DNA of 26,997 bases from DATLXH01 sp035576005 (lineage in GTDB: Bacteria > Acidobacteriota > Thermoanaerobaculia > Gp7-AA8). The notes beneath the pieces are model-generated. The model did not search any database and was not told the DNA's origin. It worked only from the letters and a program-made list of their open reading frames with translations. Below, one piece after another: positions 16,216 through 24,489 of the stretch. The stretch covers positions 1 through 26,997 of the forward strand of contig DATLXH010000196.1 in NCBI GenBank assembly GCA_035576005.1. The letters are read 5' to 3'. Within the stretch, counting starts at the first letter, position 1; each line of letters starts with the position of its first letter. Made by a program: the position numbers and the translations under genes.

Positions 16216-17835
16216 ATGGCAAAAAAACTATCCGGTTCAGGAACAAAGCGGTCGTCCGGTTCAGGCGCAAGCGCCGAATTTCGCGTCGAGAAGGACACGA
16301 TGGGCGCTGTCAAGGTTCCGGCGGGGGCTCTCTATGGCGCCCAGACTCAGCGGGCCGTCGAAAACTATCCTGTCAGCGGGATTCGTCAGCATCCCGTGTT
16401 CGTGAGGTCGTTCGTTCAACTGAAGAAGGCCGCAGCTCTGGCGAACCACGAGCTGGGTACCATGGATCAGACGACCGCGGCCGCCATCTGTGAGGCCTGC
16501 GATGAGATTCTCGGAGACCACAGCTTCCCCTTCTCGCGTGAAGCAGGGGCGAACGCCGGCGCCGAGGGAAGCGAGAGGAAAGAGCGGGGGTACAGCTCGT
16601 CAGGCCTGGGTGCCACCGAGGATGACGATGATGACCTCCGATCCGTTCCATACAGGATCCCGTCGTACTACGTGCACGAGGACTTCAGGAAGCACTTTGT
16701 CGTCGACGTCTTTCAGGCCGGCGCCGGAACGTCGTTCAACATGAATTGCAACGAGGTCATTGCGAACCTCGCGAATCGCCACAGTGGGGGCGCGCTTGGT
16801 GTGTACAAGCCGGTGCATCCGAACGATCACGTCAACATGTCGCAGTCGACCAATGACGTGTTTCCAACTGCCATCAGGATCGCGACCCTTACCCTGCTAC
16901 GCGAATTGTTTCCGGCGCTGGACAGTCTCTGTTTCGCACTGGACGGGAAGGGAGAGGAGTTCTCCGACGTAATCAAATCGGGACGCACTCATCTGCAGGA
17001 TGCCGTTCCTGTGACCCTCGGTCAGGAGTTCAAAGCGTATGCGGCCGCGCTGCGCAGAGCAACCAAACTCCTCCTTGATGCCGCAGACGAGCTCCGCGAG
17101 CTGGGAATCGGCGGAACCGCTGCGGGGACAGGAATCAACACACCCGTGGGGTACCGATACGCGGTGGTCCGTTACCTGGAGCGCATGACGAGTCTCGACC
17201 TTGACTCGATCGACGATCTGCGCGAGTCGATGCAATCTCAGCTTCCGATCGCAGCCGTCTCATCGGCGATGAAGAACCTGGCGCTCGAGCTGACCCGCAT
17301 CACCAACGATCTGCGTCTCATGGCTTCAGGGCCGCTGACCGGACTTGCGGAGATCATGCTCCCGTCAGTTCAGCCGGGATCGTCGATCATGCCGGGCAAA
17401 GTCAATCCCTCAATGCTCGAGTGCATGAACCAGATCTGCTTTCACGTGATCGGGTGTGACACGACGATCTCGTATGCGCTGCAGGCCGGGCAGCTCGAGC
17501 TCAACGTGATGATGCCGCTCATGGGCTACGAGATCATTTTCTCGATCGAGATCCTCAAGAACTTTCTGCCGGTGTTCGTGCAGAAGTGCGTTGCGGGGAT
17601 CACGGCCGACCGTGCTCGTTGCGAGGAGTACTACGTCACGTCACCATCGCTGGCCACGGCTCTGAACCCTCTGATCGGGTATGAGCGCGCCGCCGAGATT
17701 GCAAAGGAGTCAGCAAAAACGCGGACTCCAATTCCTCAACTCCTCAGGGAGAAAAAGATCCTGACTGATGAGGAGATCGCCAGCATCTTCACTCCGGAGT
17801 TCCTCGCGGGGCAGGCGGATCGGCAGCCGGGATAA
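16216..17835 (+). CDS. Aspartate ammonia-lyase (aspartase/class II fumarase family) with an insert
   Basis: Predicted cytosolic lyase converting aspartate to fumarate and ammonia. The 539 residues exceed the usual 460-480. Family motifs are present: YGAQTQRAVENYP, FQAGAGTSFNMNCNEV, SGRTHLQDAVPVTLGQEF (255-272), GGTAAGTGIN (299-308) and the signature GSSIMPGKVNP (388-398) carrying the mobile-loop serine. The C-terminal part (VIGCDTTIS, AGQLELNVM, ITADRARCEEY, KKILTDEEI) is closer to aspartase than to fumarase, though fumarase cannot be excluded. About 50 extra residues at about 103-157, rich in G, S, E and D including a DDDDD run, interrupt the domain before HFVVDVFQAGAGTS. An SG-rich tail occupies 5-20. 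GAGAGGGG lies before the ATG. Confidence 0.85.
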   Translation: MAKKLSGSGTKRSSGSGASAEFRVEKDTMGAVKVPAGALYGAQTQRAVENYPVSGIRQHPVFVRSFVQLKKAAALANHELGTMDQTTAAAICEACDEILGDHSFPFSREAGANAGAEGSERKERGYSSSGLGATEDDDDDLRSVPYRIPSYYVHEDFRKHFVVDVFQAGAGTSFNMNCNEVIANLANRHSGGALGVYKPVHPNDHVNMSQSTNDVFPTAIRIATLTLLRELFPALDSLCFALDGKGEEFSDVIKSGRTHLQDAVPVTLGQEFKAYAAALRRATKLLLDAADELRELGIGGTAAGTGINTPVGYRYAVVRYLERMTSLDLDSIDDLRESMQSQLPIAAVSSAMKNLALELTRITNDLRLMASGPLTGLAEIMLPSVQPGSSIMPGKVNPSMLECMNQICFHVIGCDTTISYALQAGQLELNVMMPLMGYEIIFSIEILKNFLPVFVQKCVAGITADRARCEEYYVTSPSLATALNPLIGYERAAEIAKESAKTRTPIPQLLREKKILTDEEIASIFTPEFLAGQADRQPG

Positions 17836-17909
17836 CCGGCCGGGTAGAGGACGCTGAAACGAACGAAACGCCCCCTGTCCGCGCTCACCGTCCGCCCTCT
17901 GCTTCCCGC

Positions 17910-19199
17910 CTACTCGATCAGCGTCACTCCACCCTTCACGCTCCGCGTTGGTGCCAGAGCCACGGCGTCTACGGAACGCGACAGGAACAGGTCCGGATCG
18001 GTCCGTCCATCATGACCTCGACCAATGACCCAGTACTTGTCCGGACGCTGCCGGTAGACGTAGGGATAGCCCCATGGATCGTGAAGAAGGTTGGCGGCGA
18101 GATAACTCGGCACCAGATCGCGTAGCTTCGCTGGTCCTTTTCCATTGGACAGCGTATAGGACTCGATAGCTCGCCCGATGGCCTCAATCCGCTGGAACGA
18201 GACCGCTTTTTTCGTCGCGCCGACGGGATTGCTACGAGGCCCGAAAAAGTCGAGTCGATTGAGTGGATTACTGGCTGAAGTCAGCAGTGATGCGATCGCC
18301 AGAGCGACTAACAACAGCACCAGCGGGAGCGGTACGACTGCGGCTTCCACGGGCCCGATCTCATCAACAACTGCTGTCGGAGCGCTGACGGTCGCGCCGC
18401 TCCGCTCTCGCACCTCTTCGATGACGTCTCGTGTCAGGAGCTCATGAAGCGACTTCGCCGTGTCGAATTCTGACGAGCGGCTTCGTTCGATAATCTCGCC
18501 GACCTTGAGCTTTCCGTCGACCAGGTCATAGACGCGTTTCTCTTCTTCGGAGATTCGGATTTTGTCAGGATCGGTTTTCGCCTTCTTCTTCCGGACGATC
18601 GTGTCGTCAAAGTCGACTTCGTCGGCATCCTCGGCTCCTACGACCACGATCTCCTGTGAGATCTGCTTCTTCTGGAAGATCATGTCGTACGAGCGGATTC
18701 GACGCTCGATGATCGGCCACTCGTCGATCATCCGAGCGCCTTCCATCAGGATGGATTCCGCGCTGATTGGTACGACGTTCTCGCGGTCGTACTCGATCGT
18801 GGTTTCCTGTGAGAAGTGATACTCCCCATCCTTCCACCGGAAGAGCCGGTAGATGATCTGCAGAATCTGCATCTGGATGGCGTTGCGAAGGCTCTCGGAC
18901 GAGATGATCTGGTGATGGGTGAGGATGAAGCCGAGTCGTTGGAGCGTCTCTTTCTGGATTTCGAGAGCACGCGCAAGCTGTTCCTGAGTAAGCGTCCCTG
19001 TCTTGATCAGAACGTTACCCAGGCGCGACTCGAGCCTTCGATTGAGAGAGTCGGCGCCTACGACCTTACCGTCGAGGAACGTGACGGTAACCGTATCGTC
19101 CTTGCCCTTGAGCGTCAGGACGCCGGTTTTTCGCTGAAGCCCGATCAGCTGATAGATGTCAGCGAGGCTGAAGTCTTTTAGAGTTCCTTCGAGTGCCAT
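17910..19199 (-). CDS. DUF4388 (PATAN) protein with membrane helix and GspG-like C-terminus
   Basis: Unknown function. The start chosen is the ATG at 19199, immediately before the DUF4388 domain. Longer in-frame extensions overlap the upstream gene in another frame and have no domain sense. The 429-residue protein has DUF4388 at about 2-130 (LEGTLKDFSLADIYQLIG, KTGVLTL, LGNVLIKTG), a family seen in two-component and gliding-related proteins. A winged-helix-like region (about 215-270) follows, then one membrane helix near 290-312. The last 70 residues resemble the soluble part of type II secretion pseudopilins (IESYTLSNGKGP, LRDLVPSYL, LHDPWGYPYVYR). It is the third gene of an operon, 14 bases after the TPR protein. 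Confidence 0.8.
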   Translation of the reverse strand: MALEGTLKDFSLADIYQLIGLQRKTGVLTLKGKDDTVTVTFLDGKVVGADSLNRRLESRLGNVLIKTGTLTQEQLARALEIQKETLQRLGFILTHHQIISSESLRNAIQMQILQIIYRLFRWKDGEYHFSQETTIEYDRENVVPISAESILMEGARMIDEWPIIERRIRSYDMIFQKKQISQEIVVVGAEDADEVDFDDTIVRKKKAKTDPDKIRISEEEKRVYDLVDGKLKVGEIIERSRSSEFDTAKSLHELLTRDVIEEVRERSGATVSAPTAVVDEIGPVEAAVVPLPLVLLLVALAIASLLTSASNPLNRLDFFGPRSNPVGATKKAVSFQRIEAIGRAIESYTLSNGKGPAKLRDLVPSYLAANLLHDPWGYPYVYRQRPDKYWVIGRGHDGRTDPDLFLSRSVDAVALAPTRSVKGGVTLIE

Positions 19200-19213
19200 C
19201 GCTTCGCCCGGCG

Positions 19214-21064
19214 TTAGCCGGTAACCCTTTGACGGTAGGCAGGGATCGTTGTGACTGCCCAGGTGACTGCGGCGAGCAGAATCGCGATTGATCGAAGCAG
19301 GAGACGCGCGGTCTCGGCCGGGTGCATCACGGGGGCCAGCCTGCCGACGGAGAATGCCAGCCACACGAAGAAGAGAAAGAGGGCAAGCGGTATGAGTCCT
19401 CGCAGAGTGTTTCCTTCCATCATCTGGCCGGCACCCGGGAGAAACGACGACACGATCTTTCGGATCCTCATGCTCGAGCTCTGGAACTCCTGAACTTCTT
19501 CGAGCTTGGACCGCTTCGTATCGAGCGATACGCCATCGCGCTTGAGATAAATGTGAATGCACTGCGTGCAGTAAGTCGCGCTGTCGCGTGACGACTTGCA
19601 GCGGTAGCAGAACGTGCGGCCACATTTGATGCACTCGCCCGCAACATTCGATCGCTTCTTCATGAAAGCGAGCCCCGCGGCTGCCAGCGCCGCCAGGATC
19701 GCTCCGATGGTGAGCGGGTTCTTGAGAGAATTTGCCGGATCGAACGAGGAGAAGTTCCCGAATACTTCGCGGGCCGCCGGTTTCCTGGCGATCCGCTCGG
19801 AGATCCTCCACGCCTCTGCGATCGGTAATTGATACATCGCGATTTTTTGAGGAGTGGGCGCCGACGTCAGCGAATCGATGAGCGTTCGATCATACTTCTT
19901 GGCCTGCGCCAGATTGCGACCCTGCTCTTCGAATTTGTACGTCTCCCCATTGGCCACGGAATGGTTGTAATACGCAATCGCCATTGTGGGAGCCAGAGTC
20001 TGCGCCTTCTCGTAATTCGTGATGGCTGCGCCGAAGTCGTTGTTCAGGAAGTGAAGGTTCCCCAGATTCAGCCATGCGCCGGCAAGCTCGTCGTTGGCTT
20101 CCACCGCTTTTCTGTACTGGACGTTTGCCTCCTGCTCGTTGCCATCCTGAAGCTCGAGGTTGCCAATGAGCAGATGAATCGAGGGCTCTGAAGGCACTAC
20201 GCTCTGCAGTTCCCTCAGACGGCGCATGGCGCCTGGCTCATAACTGCGACCATCCGAAGCGAGAGCCGCAGCGACGATCGGACTGTCGACTCCTGCCATC
20301 CTCGACGCATTCCAGTTGAGCATCGGAGGAATCGTCGCAAGTATCAACAGCGAAACAGCGGAAAGGAGCCGTTCCCTGGTCGTGGCATAGGGGAAGAACA
20401 GTGCCAGCCAATACAGGACGAGCCAGAGGGGACCGAGCCAGAGAAACAACGGAAAGAAGAGAAGAGCGAACGCAAGAACGGTAATGGCGCCCCCACCACC
20501 GAATCGTGCATGGAGGACCTCACGCAGATCGTGAGACGCCTGACGCCTGTAGCGCAGAAACAGGATGAGCGAATAAGCCGCCACGAGGGTGGCGAGCGTC
20601 CCCGCAACGACTGTCAGCAGATCGGTTCTCGCGAGTAGCCTCGCACGATAATCGCCGAAGATTCGGCCCACGCCTGCGGCAGTAGAGGTGACGGCCCCGC
20701 TCCAGTTCCCCTGATCCTTTGCCAGGTCCGCGCGGGTCAGCGCGACCTCAGGACTCTTCCGATCGAGGCGCTCGGCTGTGTCCATTGCCCACTTTGCGGC
20801 AGGTTGATTCCCTTTTCGATTCTCCTGCCGGGCGAGCGAAGCGGCGGAGATCGCGTAGAGGGGATAGCGTTTGACTCCGAGGTTCTTTCCGCCTTCGAGT
20901 AGCTGGTCGACTCTCTTCGTTGCGCCTGCAACGTCGCCGCCGTCGAGCGAGGCAGTAGCCTGAGGCCATATCTCGCGGGCGGTTCCGCCGGTGTCCGCCA
21001 CGGCTCCGGCTGGCAGCACGAGAATGCCAGCGCAAAGCAGGAATGCGAATGGTCGTTGACTCAT
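19214..21064 (-). CDS. Polytopic membrane protein with TPR repeats and zinc ribbon
   Basis: Unknown function. The 616-residue protein has a signal peptide (1-23), a helical N-terminal repeat region and a membrane segment (about 148-166). A hydrophobic pair follows at about 190-245. TPR repeats lie at about 280-370 (AGAWLNLGNLHFLNNDFGAA, IAYYNHSVA). After a further membrane helix (about 450-467) comes a six-cysteine zinc ribbon, CxxCx4CxxCx9CxxC, at about 478-502. Two C-terminal membrane helices end the protein. The segment SFLPGAGQMMEGNTLRG resembles the short hydrophobic TM2-like motif PGxGQxxxG. It sits three bases after the DUF1844 gene and 14 before the DUF4388 gene. It may be a scaffold for an envelope complex (inference). 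Confidence 0.82.
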   Translation of the reverse strand: MSQRPFAFLLCAGILVLPAGAVADTGGTAREIWPQATASLDGGDVAGATKRVDQLLEGGKNLGVKRYPLYAISAASLARQENRKGNQPAAKWAMDTAERLDRKSPEVALTRADLAKDQGNWSGAVTSTAAGVGRIFGDYRARLLARTDLLTVVAGTLATLVAAYSLILFLRYRRQASHDLREVLHARFGGGGAITVLAFALLFFPLFLWLGPLWLVLYWLALFFPYATTRERLLSAVSLLILATIPPMLNWNASRMAGVDSPIVAAALASDGRSYEPGAMRRLRELQSVVPSEPSIHLLIGNLELQDGNEQEANVQYRKAVEANDELAGAWLNLGNLHFLNNDFGAAITNYEKAQTLAPTMAIAYYNHSVANGETYKFEEQGRNLAQAKKYDRTLIDSLTSAPTPQKIAMYQLPIAEAWRISERIARKPAAREVFGNFSSFDPANSLKNPLTIGAILAALAAAGLAFMKKRSNVAGECIKCGRTFCYRCKSSRDSATYCTQCIHIYLKRDGVSLDTKRSKLEEVQEFQSSSMRIRKIVSSFLPGAGQMMEGNTLRGLIPLALFLFFVWLAFSVGRLAPVMHPAETARLLLRSIAILLAAVTWAVTTIPAYRQRVTG

Positions 21065-21067
21065 AGC

Positions 21068-21550
21068 TCAGATGGTCTTGCTGCTTCGAACGTAAACCAG
21101 CTTGAGCTGGCCCATGTGAGCGTTTAGAAAGTCACTTTCTTCTTCTGTGAGGTTGCCCTTGGTCTTGAGCTCCAGCAACGCCAGGATGTCGATCAGTTGC
21201 TTGGCCGCTGACAGGTCGGGTTTCATTGCCTGACCATTCGGATTCGCGACCATTCCCAGGCTCATGTACGCCTGAAAGATCAAAGTCTCAACGAAGATTG
21301 TGAACGCGGTTCCCGGATTCGCTTCTCGATCACGAAGTGACTTCTTTTTTTCCGCAGCCTGCGGTTCGTCCGGCTTCCGGGATTCGGTTTGAACTGGAGG
21401 TGGGGGTGGCGCTGCGACTGATGGGTCGACCGGATTCACCTGGTCGCGGAATTCGGCCTTGATTTCGCCCTCGGAGGTAAACATCCGGCGGTCGGTGACT
21501 TTTAGTTTCTCGTCGTTCGGATGTCTATCCCTGGGCAACGCTTCCTCCAT
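21068..21550 (-). CDS. DUF1844-domain protein
   Basis: Small protein of unknown function. From the ATG at 21550 it has 160 residues. KLKVTDRRMFTSEGEIK near the start is typical of the family opening. A Pro/Lys-rich linker follows, then the DUF1844 helices at about 80-155 (FTIFVETLIFQAYMSLGM, KQLIDILALLELKTKGNLTEEE). A longer reading to 21670 would run into the AT-rich stretch at 21590-21625, which looks like promoter DNA, so the shorter form is preferred; no clear ribosome binding site decides this. It leads an operon with the TPR/zinc-ribbon and DUF4388 genes. Confidence 0.82.
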   Translation of the reverse strand: MEEALPRDRHPNDEKLKVTDRRMFTSEGEIKAEFRDQVNPVDPSVAAPPPPPVQTESRKPDEPQAAEKKKSLRDREANPGTAFTIFVETLIFQAYMSLGMVANPNGQAMKPDLSAAKQLIDILALLELKTKGNLTEEESDFLNAHMGQLKLVYVRSSKTI

Positions 21551-21710
21551 CCCGATCAAGTGCTTTCCCCGATGCTCAAAGATGTGCTGTGAAATCAATG
21601 ATTTGATTGAAAATCTTATCATCGCCCGAGTGGCGGGGGCAACGCTGATTGCTGACAGGTCGGGGAGCATAGACCGTCGGAGGTCAAGCCAGCGTCATTG
21701 CAACGACCGT

Positions 21711-21894
21711 TAACCCGCATTTCTCACAGACCTTCGCCGCGAGACGACGGATAGCGGCCTGTCTGCTTCGTTGCACGGCAATTTCGCTCCTCGACATAGT
21801 GTCGACTATGCCTTCGTCGCAAAATCGCCGTGCGCCTCGCACCCAAGCCACTCTCCGCCGTCTCACGACAAAGGTCTGTGAGAAATGCGGGTTA
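21711..21894 (+). repeat. Dispersed palindromic element, copy F (full)
   Basis: Complete copy lying upstream of the DUF1844 gene and downstream of the lipase gene. It begins TAACCCGCATTTCTCACAG and ends GTGAGAAATGCGGGTTA, with an intact core. Both outer ends carry TA (GTTAAC left, GTTAGG right). It is the best-preserved copy together with B and a good reference for the family. Confidence 0.93.
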
Positions 21895-21930
21895 GGCGTG
21901 ACGATCGCGCTTATCTGGCAAGGAGTCGCT

Positions 21931-21978
21931 GCCATTCCGCCGCATTGCACTGGAAGGTCTGTGAGAGATGCGGGCTGA
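21931..21978 (+). repeat. Decayed right half of the dispersed element (copy G)
   Basis: CCATTCCGCCG, then GGAAGGTCTGTGAGAGATGC and GGGCTGA match the right end of full copies. The segment lies 36 bases after copy F in the same orientation and ends four bases before the lipase stop codon. The region 21671-21981 holds only copies F and G and about 80 bases with no feature seen. Confidence 0.7.
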
Positions 21979-21981
21979 GGC

Positions 21982-23313
21982 TCAGGGAATCCCGAACGAC
22001 TCGCTCAGAAGATACCGAATGAGAGCCTGATGAACATTCGGATCGCTTGCAATCCCCTGGTGACCATCACAGAAGCGAGCGTCGGGCTGTCCGGTCCCTC
22101 CCGCGCTGCTCGCGCTGACGCTGCCGTCGCCCGGCTCGAACATGACCGCTGCGAGGTGCTGCTCGTTGAGATGCAGGTGACGTTCGTAGAAAGCGAGTGA
22201 ACGATCATGCCGCAGGAGTGCGAGGCGAGTGGTCGCCACGCAGTCTCCGGCCAGTCTGAGGATCGGTACATTGGACGGCGTTGCCTGGTTCAGGGCGTTT
22301 CGCCACGTTGCGGCCCGCCGCAGATTGGCGTCGAACATCATCTGGATTCTGGCCATGCCCTCCTTGCCAGCTCTCGTCTCCGCATCGGCGATTGCATCGG
22401 GATGGTAGGGACCGATCTGCAGCCGTTTCCAGGAGCCGGCATCGAGCAGGTTGTCGGCGATCCCGACTCCTTCTTCGTCGATCAGGAACTGTCCGTTCCA
22501 TGGGAGAAGCTCAGCCAGGGAACGGAACGTGGCAACGATGTCGATCGAGAAACGACGTCGCAGAAAGCGCTCCTCCTCATTCAAAACTCTGAACGCATCG
22601 ACGGTACCTCTGAGGGGAGTGGATATCAGGATCGCTCGATCGACCTTCGAGGATGCCCTCGCCGCTGACTCGCTCCATCTGAGCGGCTCATCCGGCGACG
22701 CCGTCCCCAGCTTGAGATAAGTCTCCACAACCAATCCCCCTGCAGAGTGCGCAACAAGATCGACCTTTTCCGTCGATGTTCTGCCGCCGGAATGACGAAC
22801 CTGGTCGATGAAGCGGTCGAGGTAGCGAGCGTTTTCCGACGCGCTCAACCGCCAGTCGTAATAGAAGGGAAAGATGTTGCCTGCCCGGGCAGTTTCGAGG
22901 GAGCCGGAATCCTGCTTTGTATAGCCGCCATACTTTCTCAGCGCTTCGACCAGTTGCCATCCGACGTTGATCGGGCCGCGAGAGCCGACAAAGCCCTTCG
23001 GGATCAGGCGATCAGCCTGCTGAAGACCTTCAGGGCTGTCGAATGGAAGATCGAGGTTGTCGATGTAACGGGTCCGCACGGCGTTGCTCGGTCTGCCCCA
23101 GACGTGGCGGTTGGCAACCGGGTCGTAGAGCCCTGTGACTCCGAAGCCTGGAATGACGATGACTGACCTTGCCGGGCGAGTCAGCCGAGCCCGTTGCTCC
23201 TCGAGAAGGCGGCGTCTCGCAGAATCGGACGAGCAGTTGGGAAGGACCGCCAGGCAGGCGATCAGGATCAAACTCAGCGATATTCGGTGACAACTCTTAT
23301 TTTTCGTTATCAT
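21982..23313 (-). CDS. LCAT-like alpha/beta-hydrolase lipoprotein (lipase/acyltransferase)
   Basis: Predicted envelope esterase or acyltransferase acting on lipids. The ATG at 23313 is chosen because a lipoprotein signal follows (MITKNKSCHR, hydrophobic 11-24, lipobox LIAC with Cys20; Cys27 is an alternative). An upstream start would overlap the divergent glycosyltransferase. The 443 residues contain VIVIPGFGVTGLYD (oxyanion region), IFPFYYDWR, and the nucleophile elbow VAHSAGG with Ser190. Near the end, GDGSVSASSA and DGHQGIASDP probably supply the Asp and His. These fit the lecithin:cholesterol acyltransferase-like family. The native substrate is unknown. The gene is transcribed away from the glycosyltransferase, whose start is only nine bases away. 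Confidence 0.82.
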   Translation of the reverse strand: MITKNKSCHRISLSLILIACLAVLPNCSSDSARRRLLEEQRARLTRPARSVIVIPGFGVTGLYDPVANRHVWGRPSNAVRTRYIDNLDLPFDSPEGLQQADRLIPKGFVGSRGPINVGWQLVEALRKYGGYTKQDSGSLETARAGNIFPFYYDWRLSASENARYLDRFIDQVRHSGGRTSTEKVDLVAHSAGGLVVETYLKLGTASPDEPLRWSESAARASSKVDRAILISTPLRGTVDAFRVLNEEERFLRRRFSIDIVATFRSLAELLPWNGQFLIDEEGVGIADNLLDAGSWKRLQIGPYHPDAIADAETRAGKEGMARIQMMFDANLRRAATWRNALNQATPSNVPILRLAGDCVATTRLALLRHDRSLAFYERHLHLNEQHLAAVMFEPGDGSVSASSAGGTGQPDARFCDGHQGIASDPNVHQALIRYLLSESFGIP

Positions 23314-23322
23314 CGCGTCGCA

Positions 23323-24456
23323 GTGACAACCGCACCCACACGTCTGGAAATTTTTCAGATTCTCGAAAAGACCGAATTCAGTACCGGCTCCGTCCATCAG
23401 ATGTTCCAGGCCGCCTACGGCCTCCAGGATCGTGGACATCGGGTTACGATCATCGGGCGGGAAGGGGCCGAGCTCCGCAGGCGCGCTCAGCAGCACGAGC
23501 TGTCATTCGAAGCGGTTCCGATGCGGAACGAGCTTGACCTCGCGAGTGTCAAAGCGATCGGCACTCTGATCCGAACGAAGAAACCGGATGTCATCCACGT
23601 ACACAAAGGGCTGTCGCATTCATTAGCCCTTGCCGCGACGTGGTTTCATCCCGTTCGCTGTTTTGTAGTCAATCGCGGAGTGTCGTTTCCGCTCGAGATC
23701 TGGAATCGACCAAAATATCGTACGCGTCGCGTCGACAGGATCGTGACCGTCTGTCACCAGATCAAGGATGTCATCGTCGATACAGGGAAGGTTCCAGCGG
23801 CCAAAGTCGATGTCATCTACGCCGGCACGGACCTGTCGATCTTCGACCCCGCCGTTCTGAGCGCTACCGCCTTTCGCGACGAGCAGTCGATTGGCCGTGA
23901 TCGCTTCCTCATCGTTCAGGTCGGAGTACGCGACTGGAAAGGATGGAAAGAGCTGGTTGACGCGTTCGCAGACGTCGCTGCCCGGAAGCCGGAGGCCCAT
24001 CTTGCCCTGGTCGGATGCACGAGCGAAGAGCAAAGAGGTGAGGTGAAGGCCTATGCTCACTCCAGCGGCGTTGGCGAGAGGGTCACGGCCGTGGGAGTGC
24101 GGAATGACATCGCTGCAGTCCTGTTCTCGGCGGATCTGGTTGTCGACGCTTCATGGGCCGGGACCGGGATCACCGGAACGATTCGCGAAGCGATGGCGCT
24201 GGGGAAACCAGTCATTGCGACCGATTGTGGCGGAAACATCGAGTTGATCTCGTCGCCTGAGCTTGGATGGATGGTTGCACCAAAACAGCGCGAGGCTTTG
24301 ACGAGCGCGATACTGGAAGTGATGGACGAGCCGGAGCGGCGCGCGCAGGTGGCGATGGAGGGGATGAGGCACGTTCGCCGAGGATTTTCGAAAGACGAGC
24401 GGATCAAGCGACTCGAAGGCCTCTACTACCGCATCATCGGATCCAACTCCCGGTAG
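23323..24456 (+). CDS. GT4-family glycosyltransferase
   Basis: Predicted retaining sugar transferase for a surface glycan. The 377-residue protein begins (GTG 23323) just before the first Rossmann strand LEIFQILEK; GTG 23287 is an alternative, and neither has a clear ribosome binding site. The N-terminal domain shows TGSVHQMFQAAYGLQDRGH (donor/acceptor loop typical of GT4) and KPDVIHVHKG. The C-terminal GT-B domain shows VQVGVRDWKGWKEL, ALVGC, and the nucleotide-sugar motif with E289 in TIREAMALGKPVIATDCGG. No other glycan genes flank it, apart from the LPG_synthase_TM-like protein downstream, which may move lipid-linked intermediates (inference). Confidence 0.88.
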   Translation: MTTAPTRLEIFQILEKTEFSTGSVHQMFQAAYGLQDRGHRVTIIGREGAELRRRAQQHELSFEAVPMRNELDLASVKAIGTLIRTKKPDVIHVHKGLSHSLALAATWFHPVRCFVVNRGVSFPLEIWNRPKYRTRRVDRIVTVCHQIKDVIVDTGKVPAAKVDVIYAGTDLSIFDPAVLSATAFRDEQSIGRDRFLIVQVGVRDWKGWKELVDAFADVAARKPEAHLALVGCTSEEQRGEVKAYAHSSGVGERVTAVGVRNDIAAVLFSADLVVDASWAGTGITGTIREAMALGKPVIATDCGGNIELISSPELGWMVAPKQREALTSAILEVMDEPERRAQVAMEGMRHVRRGFSKDERIKRLEGLYYRIIGSNSR

Positions 24457-24489
24457 ACCGTCCATCCCCTTTGCGATTCGAGATCGTAC

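Noticed and set aside
15966..16493. Plus-strand frame upstream of and overlapping the aspartase-like gene
   Set aside because: Arg/Ser/Gly-rich product overlapping the N-terminus of a well-supported enzyme in another frame; no motif.
17836..17909. Terminator between the convergent aspartase-like and DUF4388 genes
   Set aside because: Only a short CCGGCCGG palindrome is present, without a stable stem and without a T-run.
19200..19811. A 204-residue N-terminal extension of the DUF4388 protein
   Set aside because: It is in a different frame of the TPR/zinc-ribbon gene on the same strand, is rich in Arg and His with no domain sense, and the family domain starts right after the ATG at 19199.
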